Shown here in pieces: positions 1-9,749 of a stretch of 64,000 nt of DNA; the stretch's first letter is position 1, and each line of letters opens with the position of its first letter. Both the position numbers and the translations under genes were made by a program. The stretch is from Dermanyssus gallinae (taxonomy: Eukaryota > Arthropoda > Arachnida > Mesostigmata > Dermanyssidae). Below the pieces are notes generated by a model that was not told the origin of the DNA, searched no databases, and saw only the letters and a list, made by a program, of their open reading frames with translations. The stretch is taken from assembly GCA_003439945.1 (NCBI GenBank), contig QVRM01005270.1, positions 227,001 to 291,000 of the forward strand, in the 5' to 3' direction.

Positions 1-1120
1 ATCTTCCACAAATTTTCGCTCTTGGCATAGTTCCGACGCCAAGGTTGTCGATGCGTTACGCGGCAGTCCGAGCATATATTTCATAAAATTTGCTTTTATT
101 TTGTCTATTTCTTTCATGTTATCTAAGGCTAGGTTTGGTGCAATGGCCCGAAGGCAGTAAGTTATAATCGGAGCAATTTTTATCGTAAAAAGGTTCATTC
201 CAGTCTTAATGTCAATTTGTGTAAGATCTCCAAGTAGCGTCATGGCCGATACTGCTTTTGCACGCTTGTTCTCTATGTGCTTTGTAAAAGATAGGCCGGG
301 TATCAAGGTTACCCCGAGGTAGCTAAATTGACTTACTAATTCGATATTTTGGTTATTAAACCTGATGATATAGTCAAGACTGGCGTATCGGCCTCCTCGC
401 GAAAATCGAAGGAATTTTGTCTTGGATGCATTAATTGTCAGCTTATATTGTGCGCACCATTGGCTCATTTAATTGAGGTAAAACTGTAAATGTGGTCTTG
501 ACTTGGCCATTATGATAAGATCGTCAGCGTAGAATACATGCGGAGCGTAGCATTTCGTAGTGTTTGGCTTAACCCCGCGACGTATAGGATGAATAAGAAA
601 GGGCTTGCCGTGTCGCATTGTGCCAGGCCAATGGTCTGGTTAACTTCTTGCGCAATACAGTGAGGCCCATTTCTAATTGTGATGTAATTTGCATAGAGAG
701 TGCTTCTGATTAGGTTGAACATTCGACATTTGATGCCAAAGTGATATCGCATAGCTTCCAGGAGGCGGTACACTATCAAAAGCGGTTTTGAAGTCAACAA
801 ATGCTGCGTAGATCATCTGTGCGTTGTTGAAGCGTTCCTGCACGTGACGAAGGACTTCTGAGAGAGCTCGTTCAGTTGACCGACCTTTCAAGAACCCATT
901 CTGTTCCGTAGGTATTAGGTCTTTACATTTGTTATGTAGTCACAATTATTGAGGTTAATATTTTGTAGATTACGCTAGTCAATGCTATCCCGCGGTAGTT
1001 CACTGGATCTGTGGCGTGCTTTTGTAAATTGGTTGCAGGTAGCTTCGGCGCCATTGCCTTGGGATGTGCCCGTGTTCTAAGCATGCATTGAACAGCGCTG
1101 TTAGCTTTGGGGCTACGTGT
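1..1120 (-). mobile_element. LINE reverse transcriptase remnant (fragment, runs off the window)
   Basis: Read on the minus strand from about 1120 down to 1, three frames together give a reverse transcriptase of a non-LTR retrotransposon. In order: an N-terminal RT segment (LTALFNACLEHGHIPRQWRR, about 1080-1020), a NYRGIALTSVIYKI-like block (about 990-950), NGFLKGRSTERALSEV (about 905-855), motif A AAFVDFKTAFDS (about 815-780), a PFLFILYVAGL block (about 605-570), and the catalytic box HVFYADDLIIM (about 540-510). The post-RT thumb continues to the window edge with FSYLGVTL and MLGLPRNASTTLA. Frameshifts and stops between blocks show it is a dead copy. The same family recurs on the plus strand at 47,765-48,670, where FSYLGATL and LGLPKNASATLALELCGER are clearly homologous. 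Confidence 0.85.
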
Positions 1121-1275
1121 AATGCGTGGTTATTACTACCTGGTATGTTCATACGACACCTTCCACGAGAAGTACAAGTTGTGCACCTGCCGGTTCGGCC
1201 TGCGGAGGTATGCCAAGTATCATGCAGTACAATGCGCAGCACTGAAGCATACATCGTTGCACTTGAAGCAGATAA
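1107..1275 (+). mobile_element. LINE C-terminal zinc-finger tail, 3'-end fragment
   Basis: The plus frame reads YYYLVCSYDTFHEKYK followed by LCTCRFGLRRYAKYH. This is the Cys/His tail found at the C terminus of tick-type LINE polymerases; the last expected Cys of the CRFC motif is Gly here. The nucleotide sequence is plainly similar to the reverse complement of 39,170-39,310. It abuts the minus-strand RT fragment in head-to-head orientation, so two different insertions meet near 1110. The minus-strand open frame over 1110-1329 is only the antisense of this tail. Confidence 0.7.
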
Positions 1276-1681
1276 AACGTTATAAAGACAATTATATGTA
1301 TATATAAATATATATATATTTATATACATTTATGAGGCATGCATTGGCCTGCATTTTTGGGATGCAACGACGTTTCGACAAAGATACTGATTTGTGATAT
1401 AAAAAATGAAACGAGCTCTATAATGCTCATTAAAAAAATGTCTTGTGCATAGTTATTTTTCTCTAGAGGAGCCACACTTCTGCATACTCATTTTTTTAAA
1501 GACCTTGCGGAAGCATCGTCGTACGGGATGAGGGGCTTGAACAAGTGATTCCGGAAGAACAATAAAAATAAAACATCAAAAGAAGCTAATTATTTTTAGA
1601 GCAGCATGTTTTGTTAGCTGGAAGTCTAGCTTAAAATATTTGCAGGCAAAAACGATACAAAAATAGTTTTTTGCACAAACG

Positions 1682-1716
<35 letters not shown>
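1276..1716. other. AT-rich spacer, no gene seen
   Basis: The stretch holds an interrupted (TA) run at about 1290-1330, short A-runs and a longer (TA)n at about 1682-1718. No convincing coding frame or RNA gene was seen. Confidence 0.6.
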
Positions 1717-1717
<1 letters not shown>

Positions 1718-1994
1718 CTTCCGGAAGATTTCGTACATAAACTTTTGGATCTAGTACAACTAGGTCAAAAATCATGTTTTCAATAGAAATAAATGTATTT
1801 CTTTGATGTGAGAACAAAATTACCACAAATCGTTGTATCGAGAGTTTTATCCTGACATTTCTACCAACAAATGTTGTGGTTGAGAAGTAACACAAGTTTT
1901 GTAACATACACATCAAAGAAAAAGTATGCAACTTACGTTAGCATACGATTTGCTTTACCAAATTGATCACTTGTGTGACTTTGTCATGAAAGTC

Positions 1995-2648
1995 CCGATT
2001 TGAACGGTCGGAAGATCGCGCCGCTCAAGCGATGGGCACGCCTCGGCCAATCCGTCGATTCGCGGAAGCCGTGTTCAGGTAGACCCGCCCCGCGGCAGTG
2101 CTGTGTAGTGGCGCTCCGCCGTGCTAGAACCACATACTTGAACGAATATCTTGTGAAACTCGTGCCAACCGTTTTGGCAATGTTTAGCCTAAAAATGTGG
2201 GACACGCTTGCCTATTTAATCTGTCGAAAAGTATGTGAGGATCTATGATGTTGTTATTCACAAAGCCAGCTCGGCAGACGTTCACGAAGAAGCAAACCTG
2301 GTGTGCATTCGGACATGTCAACTGCGGGTTTTCCCAGACCCACCAATGAGAATTATGTGCAATAAACATACCCTCTCGTGTAAATAAAGCCTCTTTCGTA
2401 AGTGACACAATTGCCGGAAATTCCACATTGATTTTGTTCCTGCTGCAGAACGCAGTGACCGTAATCAGTACGTGACTGGAAATCCGTGGGCCCCAAAGCT
2501 TAAACTGTTTGTTGAACCGGTACGGATGCAGCCTTTCGTAAGTTATTACCTGGTACACGGTGCTGATACTCGCACCAACACTTGCGGCTACTGCCCTAAT
2601 GCCTGTAGAAGAACGCTGGGCTAGTTCTTTAACCATAAGCTCTTTCAT
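1995..2648 (-). pseudogene. IS630/Tc1-mariner type transposase pseudogene, main part
   Basis: The minus frame from 2648 begins MKELMVKELAQRSSTGIRAV and carries a helix-turn-helix-like segment (RAVAASVGASISTVYQV, then LHPYRFNKQ). It continues into the catalytic region: LTKEALFTREGMFIAHNSHW, ENPQ, and VCRAGFVNNNIIDPHILFDR, which matches the FTDEA.FTRDG...NVWAGIVN...GPHILP pattern of the arthropod Tc3-like, DUF4817-associated transposases. At the residue where the family has the first catalytic Asp (DEA), this copy has Lys (KEA). Downstream, about 2050-1995 in another frame gives RRIGRGVPIA, a stop, then AARSSDRSNRD, a decayed match to the family's GRGGPI.WPPRSPDL block. Stops, frame changes and the lost acidic residue show it is inactive. 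Its N-terminal coding continues across the nested insertion at 3757. Confidence 0.75.
2640..2648 (+). repeat. Target-site duplication, left copy (CTCTTTCAT)
   Basis: The 9-bp word CTCTTTCAT here is repeated at 3757-3765, exactly after the poly(A) tail of the R1-like insertion. It falls within transposase coding sequence. Confidence 0.8.
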
Positions 2649-3756
2649 CGGATAGGCACACGTGAAGTACGTGGCCGAAGAGACTCAAAGGGTCTCCCTG
2701 GCGCGGATCATGCCTAGGGAGGTGAAAAGAAGGCTCCCGGTCACGGTGGCCGAATCAACGGCGCTATACGCAGCCCCAGTCTGGGGAGACATGGCAATGC
2801 GGATGGCGAAAAATAGGGGGGCACTAAGGTCGACCCAACGAACGCTGGCAATCAGGGTAAGCCGGGCGTATCGAACAGTCTCGACCGAAGCTCTCCTGGT
2901 CCTAGCCAAGATGCTGCCATGGGACTTCCTAGTGGCTGAACGAAGTAAAATGTATCTAGACGAAAGTCTGGATCTCACCAGGGCCAGGAGTGCCACCATA
3001 TCGGTCTAGCATGAGGAATGGTAAAACCCGGTGTGACCACAGGGAGCTGAACCAAGAGTCTGATAGCGGACCTCAGGATATGGTATGACTGCCGACACGG
3101 GGAGCTTTCCAACTGGACGACTCAGGTTCTGACCGGACACGGCCAGTTCTAGAGCTACATGTCAATCATTAAAAAGCCATCAGCGATATCTGCGTACTGC
3201 GCGACTCTGGAGAAACGGACAACGTAGAGCATACTGTTCTGCCGTGTGATGCTCTCAGGGAAGCACAGGACGCAGCACCAACCGCTGTAAGAGGCCGACC
3301 CATCAAGACGGCGGTCGCCCATATGATGACCTCGGCGGAGGCATGGAGGGAGGCGACGAACTTGTTCGACGCCGTTTTGACACCCAAGACAGCCAAGGAA
3401 ACGGCCAGGCGGGAGAGGTTTGAGCGGGTCTCTCGGGAAAGTGGTCGAGACGAGGAGCCGAGGGAGGGTGGAGGGGGTAGGGAGCAGCCAGGCCCTCATG
3501 GTCTCGACGCACCCTCACAGGACGGAGAACAAAATGGCATCCCCCTATCCAACCGCAGGTAGACATGCGGGATGATAGTCAGGGATAGAGCTGATTGAAG
3601 GAGAACGGCAGAGACGCCTCTCCTACGGCTTCAAAGTAATGCCAAAGTAATACCGAGCCTGGAGGGGGTGGGGAAGAATCCGGGTCACTAGTCACGCAGG
3701 CTGCTAGTGGCGCATGTGCAGCATGCATTCCTAAAACCTCCCAGAGCAAAAAAAAA
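2649..3756 (+). mobile_element. R1-clade LINE, 5'-truncated insertion with poly(A) tail
   Basis: The plus strand encodes the post-RT part of an R1-clade polymerase. At 2662-3008 it reads VKYVAEETQRVSLARIMP, then AESTALYAAPVWGDMAM and VSRAYRTVSTEALLVLA, the conserved LYA.PVW and AYRTVS.EA blocks. After a stop and frame change, 3176-3561 gives ICVLRDSGETDNVEHTVLPC, the C-terminal E/DTVEHT...C zinc-knuckle region, followed by a charged tail with TSAEAWREAT and ERFERVSRES. A 3' untranslated region follows, then an A9 run at about 3748-3756. Nothing upstream of the RT thumb is present, as expected for 5' truncation during target-primed reverse transcription. Flanked by the 9-bp repeat CTCTTTCAT. 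Confidence 0.85.
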
Positions 3757-3765
3757 CTCTTTCAT
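3757..3765 (+). repeat. Target-site duplication, right copy (CTCTTTCAT)
   Basis: Identical to 2640-2648 and directly adjoining the A-run that ends the R1-like insertion. Confidence 0.8.
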
Positions 3766-3850
3766 ATCTGGCGTTCTCACTGTCAGCGCTCGTTCAGCGT
3801 CGTAGTAGCGACGACCGTGAGCTAATCCAGTTTTACAGTGTCGGATACAC
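3757..3850 (-). pseudogene. Transposase pseudogene, N-terminal part beyond the insertion
   Basis: Reading the minus strand through the target-site copy, the frame of MKELMVKEL continues upstream without a stop as GLAHGRRYYDAERALTVRTP followed by D and Met, which fits the linker between the two DNA-binding helices of this transposase family. This in-frame continuity on both sides of the R1-like insertion is the main evidence that the insertion is nested in the older transposon. Stops appear further upstream. Confidence 0.6.
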
Positions 3851-4547
3851 AAGTGGGTTAGGGGTTTAGTGTCGTATGCACAAGCATCCGATAAGTGTTC
3901 TATTACAAAGTGCGGTCGAATTTTTTAGGTAGCAAAAGATACGAACTGCACTCTAAGAGGCTTTAGTATTGCACTTAGGCAACACGACACTAAAAACAAG
4001 GCAGCATCGGTGGGTTATAAGCACTGCTACAGCTAGAATAAGAAACTGTATCTCTCTGGAATGCGCCTAGATTGCGTGGTACTCCGCAAACACAGCTCGC
4101 ATTGACACAAATCTGGTGCCAATTGATAGTCATGAAATGCTCATTTGGTTGTGTTAGTTTTGAGCTCGGTGAATGGTCGTAAGGTTATGATTTTAAGGTA
4201 TTTGGTGTGAAAGTAAAAGAATAACTTCATTTTTGTGAACTCTCTTCTAACCGAACATGTCTCATCATCTGGCTCGCGCTACATGTTCTTTAGAGGAAGC
4301 AGATTATTTTATTTACAAACGACTGTTCACGACAATGTGCTTCGTTACTGTATGGGAAGACTGGTTGTCTTGCAATTGCACAGTTTATGCTCCTACGTCG
4401 AGTAACAGCACCAGTGTTACAAATTGTAGTAATTTCACTCTGACTTTGAAACAGGACTTCTCAGAGATCATGTTCCGTTGAAAATATATTCGCTTTAACG
4501 AGCTCTACAATTCCTTATATCGTTTCAACACGTTTCCAATCACTCTG

Positions 4548-5217
4548 TACATATAAGAATAGAGAAAAATATCTGATTTGTAAATGTAATATTAGCATAT
4601 TGCACTACTTGTGATCTTGTCTGTTACGCGTTAATACGAGCCCGTTAAACGGCATACTTATGCACACTTAACATTCATACGTATACAACTCGAAAACCGA
4701 TATAGCTTCTATCAATATCGACAGTCAAGATTGACGACGCGTCGGGGTAATTGCAAGTATGTTACAAAACATTCATCTTTATTATTTTGCACCTGCCACA
4801 CACAGTTGCATATAGTGACGCAAATGACAACACATAACCCAAGTAGACCTTTGCAGTAGTCACATTTGACACAAGGTTACAATGGAAACATCTGTATGCA
4901 TTCTACTGCACTACTTTTTTGGATATAGTACTAGTTTTTACTACAGCTTTACAAGCTTTCGTAGTCCTTATATGATTAAAAACAATATCCACGATCTTGC
5001 ACACGGCCCTGCAAAAGCCCGTATACTCATGGTACGCTTATTAAATCAGAGGCGTCTGGTTACCTGGCAGACAATGGCAACGCCCCCAATAAAGCCCTTA
5101 CAAAATGTCCTAGTTATTTAAGCAGTACTAAAAACAACGATACCATTCAACTAGAGACGGACTGGCATGACAACGAGACCAACTAAGTTATAATACCAAA
5201 CCTTGTCATTTACAAAC

Positions 5218-5259
<42 letters not shown>

Positions 5260-5374
5260 TATGCAGCTGCAAACAGACTCTGACAAACCATCGACTGTAC
5301 ACGGGTAGTCTACTGAGTCCAATCGATATACGAATCTGCGTGCTTTTGCGTCGTACCATTTTAAGCGACCTCGT
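4548..5374. other. Non-coding flank; possible 3' UTR of the zinc-finger gene
   Basis: No coding frame with family features was found. A minus-strand AATAAA lies at 4783-4778, about 600 bases beyond the stop codon of the zinc-finger exon, and could be its polyadenylation signal. A (TA)n tract occupies about 5220-5258. Confidence 0.4.
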
Positions 5375-7063
5375 CTACAAAGTTCTATGAGTGCCCTTCA
5401 TATGTACAGCAAGTCGTAGGTCATTCCCATATGTCACGCCACAGATCGAACATTTGTAAGGTAACCATGAATCTACACCAAATGTCGGGTTTTGGGGCTC
5501 GTTTGTTTGGAACTTGTCCATTAGTTCCTGTGCAACAAGCGTCTGTGTCGGTAATGTCAAATTTGCGTTGTGGAAAGATCTACCAACGGCATGGGATAGG
5601 TCTGCTTGTTTATTTCTTGTTATTACTGACCATTTTGGATCCGTGTGGCGCCGCTTAGTTTGGACTCCTTTAGGACGCCCTTTTTTCTTCGGGACGCGAG
5701 CCCCGTCGCTAGCCGCTGTTACTGTGGGTACTGTTAATGATGTCGTTGCCTCTTGTTCTGCGGGTTCTTTTGCAGAATTTGTTTCACCTGTTGCTACGGC
5801 GTTGTACCTCGCTGCCTGGCCAGGCGGTGGCCTGATATTCTGTTGCGCTTCTCCACTAGACACCTCCAAATTCACGGCAGGATTCTCAACACGGTGGCGG
5901 CGGCTACGGCGACGCACTGGAAGCATGGGACCGTTGTCCGGACGCATTAATTGGGCGTCACTAATGTTCTCCTGCAGAAGCTGTGTTTCACTGTTCCCCT
6001 CCTGTTGTAACAACGCCGTAGGGTTATCCTCGGCCTGTCGTATGTTGTGTCTCTTCTGCTGTCGTAGCTGAACGTGGCCTTCGTCGTCCTGCGGGAGACG
6101 CTCTATAGGGTCCGTGTTGAGGGGCGACGGTGTGGGACTGCCATTCTGAAGCAGGCCTGCATGGTTGCTCTCCAGCAGCACCTGCAGCTGTGTGCGCCTA
6201 TTCTGTATTAATTGTGCGAGGTTTTTCAGGAACGGCAGCATCAGTGTATTGCTGTTCTCCTTATTCTCTTTGTCGTCCTGGAGCAGCTGCATGTGACCGT
6301 CCTGACAGGGCTCCGTGTCGATGTTCCTCTGCTGCAGCGCTTTACGGTTACATGTGCATGCCGAAGACGTGTCTCGAGATTCACAAGAAGACGTACAAGG
6401 AGAAGCAGTTTCGACTTCCAACTGCTGACTACGATTTTCTGGCGTCTGCGACTCACAGACGTGCTTCGTTTGGCTGGCGGTCACCAATGCGTCGCAGTCT
6501 TTTGACAGTTGCGTCAAATTTGCGTAGATTGAAGTGACCGCGTCCTGGTGCACCAGATTCACGGCGGCATTGGACTTCCGTCTCGGCAAGCCCGTCTTAA
6601 GTGCGTCAGCATCGTATACTTGATCGCTGTAGCTAGTTGAACTCTGACGACTTTCTTCGACTCGGCAGACTTGCTCCTCACAGGTCGACGTGAAGGGCCT
6701 TCTGTTTGAACTTACCGCCGGGCCTCCTGAAATCTCGTCGGGGCTACGGCCAGGGCCAGCTGAATCAATATGCTTGTCTAGATGGTTCAACAGGTCAATG
6801 AGGTTACTGCAGGGCTCGCGGCAGGCGGGGCAGTCGAAGTTTTTCCTGTCCTCCTTGATCGAATCGTCATTCTTCTGCACCTGACCCGTTTCGTCGTACG
6901 TAAAGCATCTGCTGGGAAATGCCGGCTGAACCGAGGAGTTTGAGATGAGATCTAATAAGACGCTCACGCCGAGCTTTACAATATTGACGTCGTTGGCGTC
7001 AGCCGATGGATCAATGATGTACTTGACTTCAGGTCCCATCTCGGATGGCGGTTCGACCTTCAC
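5375..7063 (-). CDS. C2H2 zinc-finger protein with AT-hook, long (probably terminal) exon
   Basis: A single open frame of 562 codons, the longest complex one in the window, probably encodes a nuclear DNA-binding protein. It has two C2H2 fingers: an N-terminal one with C78, C81, H94, H98 (FDCPACREPCSNLIDLLNHL) and one at the very C terminus with C538, C541, H554, H559 (CX2CX12HX4H), ending three residues before the TAG stop. Between them are a Gln/Leu-rich region (about 250-375), a basic run RRRSRRHR (384-391) and a classic AT-hook core KKKGRPKG (459-466) followed by more basic residues. The first codon here is GTG, preceded directly by TTTTTAG, so 7063 looks like the 5' edge of an exon (acceptor AG at 7065-7064). 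If the gene is unspliced, the first in-frame ATG is residue 9 (7039), with G at -3 and +4. I do not recognise an ortholog. The two widely spaced fingers and lack of TE motifs favour a host gene. Confidence 0.72.
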   Translation of the reverse strand: MKVEPPSEMGPEVKYIIDPSADANDVNIVKLGVSVLLDLISNSSVQPAFPSRCFTYDETGQVQKNDDSIKEDRKNFDCPACREPCSNLIDLLNHLDKHIDSAGPGRSPDEISGGPAVSSNRRPFTSTCEEQVCRVEESRQSSTSYSDQVYDADALKTGLPRRKSNAAVNLVHQDAVTSIYANLTQLSKDCDALVTASQTKHVCESQTPENRSQQLEVETASPCTSSCESRDTSSACTCNRKALQQRNIDTEPCQDGHMQLLQDDKENKENSNTLMLPFLKNLAQLIQNRRTQLQVLLESNHAGLLQNGSPTPSPLNTDPIERLPQDDEGHVQLRQQKRHNIRQAEDNPTALLQQEGNSETQLLQENISDAQLMRPDNGPMLPVRRRSRRHRVENPAVNLEVSSGEAQQNIRPPPGQAARYNAVATGETNSAKEPAEQEATTSLTVPTVTAASDGARVPKKKGRPKGVQTKRRHTDPKWSVITRNKQADLSHAVGRSFHNANLTLPTQTLVAQELMDKFQTNEPQNPTFGVDSWLPYKCSICGVTYGNDLRLAVHMKGTHRTL

Positions 7064-7540
7064 CTAAAAAGTGGCTTAATTTAGTACTTGGGTACCTCAA
7101 TGACATGGGATAGTATTGTATTAAAATGTATTGCCGGCAGGGATGATTTTAGCATGTTAACCTGGCTAAGGACTCGTTTCTTAGACGCGAAATGTCAGCA
7201 AATTGTCATTGTATTCAAAGCAAAATTTTAAATAACCGTATACGCAACAGAAATAACTGATCACTGGGGCATCTGAGCGTATGCCCACTCACTTGTATAT
7301 GTATATATATATATATATATATATTGGTTTAGGTGTTGAAGAGTAACCCGCTGCTGACGGAAGATCTGCAAAAACGATGGAATCTGAAGGAAACGCACGC
7401 CTTTGACGTGCGTGAAACTTTTGTGAAACTAGGAAACCAAAATTAGTGAGGTGGACACAGGTATTTATGGAAGAGCACAAATGAGGAGCACTTAGTGGCA
7501 GGCTAGCGGGATAAGAGATCGACATCTAACTACGTCCTTT
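7064..7540. other. Candidate intron or upstream flank of the zinc-finger gene
   Basis: Begins with the acceptor-like CACTTTTTAG (minus strand). Holds a (TA)n tract at about 7294-7325 and no recognised coding block; an upstream exon was not identified. Confidence 0.4.
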
Positions 7541-7543
7541 GTA

Positions 7544-7810
7544 ACCCACGGAGTTCATCACGTTCTGTGCGACGTGGAGTGTTTTCATGAACCACAGGAT
7601 GAATGCCAATGCAGACAGTACTGAAGTAAACGTGATCTATACCACGCCGCATTCGTAAAACAACCTCCCGTTCGCCGCATGTGCAACTCAGAAGAGACTG
7701 TGAGACACTGCTACAAACGCTGCGATTGAGCGAGAGCACTGTCTCGATACCTTCGACTAGGAAACTCCCTGACATGCCAAGCCCTTGTAGAGGCGCTCTT
7801 CAAGGTTTAT
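7544..7810 (+). mobile_element. LINE C-terminal zinc-finger tail, decayed 3' end
   Basis: The plus frame reads THGVHHVLCDVECFHEPQDE then CQCRQY, a stop, and SKRDLYH, which fits the H-G-x-H-H-x-x-C...C.C...YH tail of tick-type LINE polymerases. In an adjoining frame CNSEETVRHCYKRC is followed by a stop and ARALSRYLRLGNSL, resembling the EET..H....C segment seen near the C terminus of other LINE polymerases; this may be the same element or a second one. Interrupted by stops, hence inactive. Confidence 0.6.
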
Positions 7811-8000
7811 GAATCCTGAATTATGGTAGAAGATTTGCAGAATTTGTCTCCGAGGTGAAAATGACCGCCGCCCAAAGTCGAGCAACCCAAATGGCAAGAA
7901 AAATTGGCCAGGTGAAGCAATCTTGAGAAGATAGTACAGCGGTCACCCCCGACAAGGGGCAATAAGGACGACTGGATTTTAGTTGGGTTGTGAGTCCCAC

Positions 8001-8071
8001 ACTACCGTGGCTGTAACAGAGACGCCCAGTGTGCATTACGTATTTTACCAATTAACCTTAAAAAAAGGAAA
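8001..8071. repeat. Dispersed repeat, copy 1 (second copy at 8449-8520)
   Basis: Shares ACCGTGGC, GACGCC.AGTGTGCATTA and a following AT-rich string with 8449-8520 in the same orientation. The unit is not identified; it adjoins the SINE-B copy. Confidence 0.55.
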
Positions 8072-8258
8072 TGTTTCTCCTCTATGCTCAAGAAAACTTA
8101 TTCGGGCTGACTCTCAGGCAACATTTAACGTCAACGGATTTGCTTTCGCATTGCTTGGTAAGACGGACCGCATGAATACAAATGTGCAACGGTGGGGATT
8201 TAACTTGTGCACCTATATGCTTCCTCCGGTCACAAGTAAAGTCGCAAAGTGAAGTTTA
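8055..8258 (-). mobile_element. SINE-B copy (tRNA-derived, second family), degraded
   Basis: The reverse complement contains TGACCGGAGGAAGCATATAG, CCCCACCGTTGCACATTTGT and CTGAGAGTCAGCCCGAA in the same order as the better copy at 37,618-37,830. The B-box region is worn (GTTAAATCCCC against GGTTTGAGCCCC). Read 8258 to 8055. Confidence 0.6.
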
Positions 8259-8353
8259 TTGAGCTGTGAATGAAATAGCATTATATGCAATAAAATAAGG
8301 AACCTATATATATTTTCTAATTTTTTTTTGTAAGGCCCGTGTACAGTTTTTCA

Positions 8354-8376
8354 TATATATATATATATATATATGT
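8354..8376. repeat. (TA)n microsatellite
   Basis: Uninterrupted AT alternation of about 11 repeats. Confidence 0.9.
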
Positions 8377-8448
8377 ATACATACATAACACGCCCGAAAA
8401 TAGCCTACCATTCTATAGTAACATGTATGCAAGAGTGTATAAGACTTG

Positions 8449-8520
8449 TTATACCGTGGCCTAACAACGACGCCAAGTGTGCATTATGCATTTTTCTAAT
8501 CAATCTATAAAAAAATAGCT
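8449..8520. repeat. Dispersed repeat, copy 2 (first copy at 8001-8071)
   Basis: Direct, diverged repeat of 8001-8071. Confidence 0.55.
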
Positions 8521-8714
8521 GTTTACAAAAGCCACAACAACTCCCTCTGAGGACGGAGCTTGGTTTATTTACCCTCATATTGGCACCAGCGGCTTCATAC
8601 GGCACACAGTCTCTTGCCGTAGTTGCTACACAAGCACATAGAAAAGCTTGACCGCATCAAGCCGGCATTATTTAAAAAATGCGCTTAGATTTCACTCGAC
8701 CTACAAGAATCGAT

Positions 8715-8715
8715 A

Positions 8716-8754
<39 letters not shown>
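8715..8754. repeat. (TA)n microsatellite
   Basis: About 20 repeats; the open frame crossing it owes its length to Tyr-Ile codons. Confidence 0.9.
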
Positions 8755-8756
<2 letters not shown>

Positions 8757-8759
8757 GCA

Positions 8760-9220
8760 CTCGCTCAGCTATATTACTTCGCTTACCTACCTTTGCAACT
8801 TCACCCTGTAGGTGCCAGTTATGGAAGTTCGATTTCATAGCCATAAGTTACGATTCCAACTTCTTGGCGGGTGACCTCGTTCCCTGCAAGAGACACGATG
8901 TAGCCGAATAATGTACATGATTTAACAGTAGTTGAACGTTTATGCACTCACAGCAAAGATAGTGGCACACAGATGGACAATTCAAGCATAGGACGATCTT
9001 TCTTGCGATTGTGACTAATTTTTTCTAAGCCCTCGTTTGAGGTTAACCGAAATTACTTCGAAACCTCTAGAGATCTAAAACTAGACTAGCATGCATAAAT
9101 CAATAAAAGAGAAAATAGCATATGTTAGCAAGTGTCAAAGCCTTAACTTTTAGCTTACACGTGTAACATGTTTAGAGACAATCCGGCCTCTCTGTTAATG
9201 TGTCTATGGAACTAAACGCA
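8760..9220. other. No feature seen
   Basis: Unique-looking DNA without a convincing frame, RNA gene or repeat. Confidence 0.5.
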
Positions 9221-9224
9221 TCTA

Positions 9225-9266
<42 letters not shown>

Positions 9267-9352
9267 CTATGAAGGCAAAGGTACCGCTGCATATATAACC
9301 TATGCACAGCAGTAGCACAGTGTCTATTATATATATATATATATATATATAT
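9225..9352. repeat. Two (TA)n tracts
   Basis: Tracts at about 9225-9263 and 9328-9352 separated by 65 bases of unique sequence. The rest up to 9715 shows no feature. Confidence 0.9.
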
Positions 9353-9715
9353 TCACACTTTGCCACGTGCGAAAATGGTGGATCTCATCCGGTTCAGGAC
9401 GTGTAAAGTGTAAGCCGGTCTTGATTTGGGGTGATTATGGTGGGAATGCTGTTGGAAACTGACCAAATCCGACGACTTTCTCACTCGTTACTGAGTTGCC
9501 CTCGTTAGCTACAATGGACAGTACATACTTCAGTTAGGAGTTTCTTCAACCCTGTAAAGTACACACATATACTACGTTAACGCTACACTGTGTGTTTGGT
9601 ACACGTTTTGTACTCTTGAGTTGGGCGTGTTGTTGGCTGACCACAGCAGGTTTTCTGGACACTGCGCTATACAGCTGGCTAAATAACCCGCGCATGGATT
9701 ATTATAATGTCTTGG

Positions 9716-9716
9716 C

Positions 9717-9745
<29 letters not shown>
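9716..9745. repeat. (TA)n microsatellite at the left edge of the 121-bp array
   Basis: Pure TA run ending in TATGTTTG directly before the tandem array. Confidence 0.9.
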
Positions 9746-9748
<3 letters not shown>

Positions 9749-9749
9749 T

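Larger units (their letters stand above)
1717..4547 (-). mobile_element. Decayed Tc1/mariner-superfamily transposon with long inverted ends
   Basis: The right end (about 4075-4547) matches, base by base over most of its length, the spacer and right arm of the palindrome at 61,134-62,043. The left end (about 1720-1900) is a diverged inverted version: its AAATTACCACAA, TTATCC.GACAT and AAATGTTGTGG blocks line up with the arm consensus. Between them lie minus-strand transposase pieces (see 1995-2648 and 3757-3850), interrupted by an R1-like insertion at 2649-3756. The whole is therefore best read as one old element of about 1.7 kb before the nested insertion. Both ends are worn: CAGGG is not preserved at the left edge and the right edge reads ...CACTCTG followed by TA. 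Confidence 0.6.

Noticed and set aside
5431..6884. Plus-strand open frames over the zinc-finger exon
   Set aside because: Shadows of the minus-strand frame, which has two well-formed C2H2 fingers and an AT-hook.
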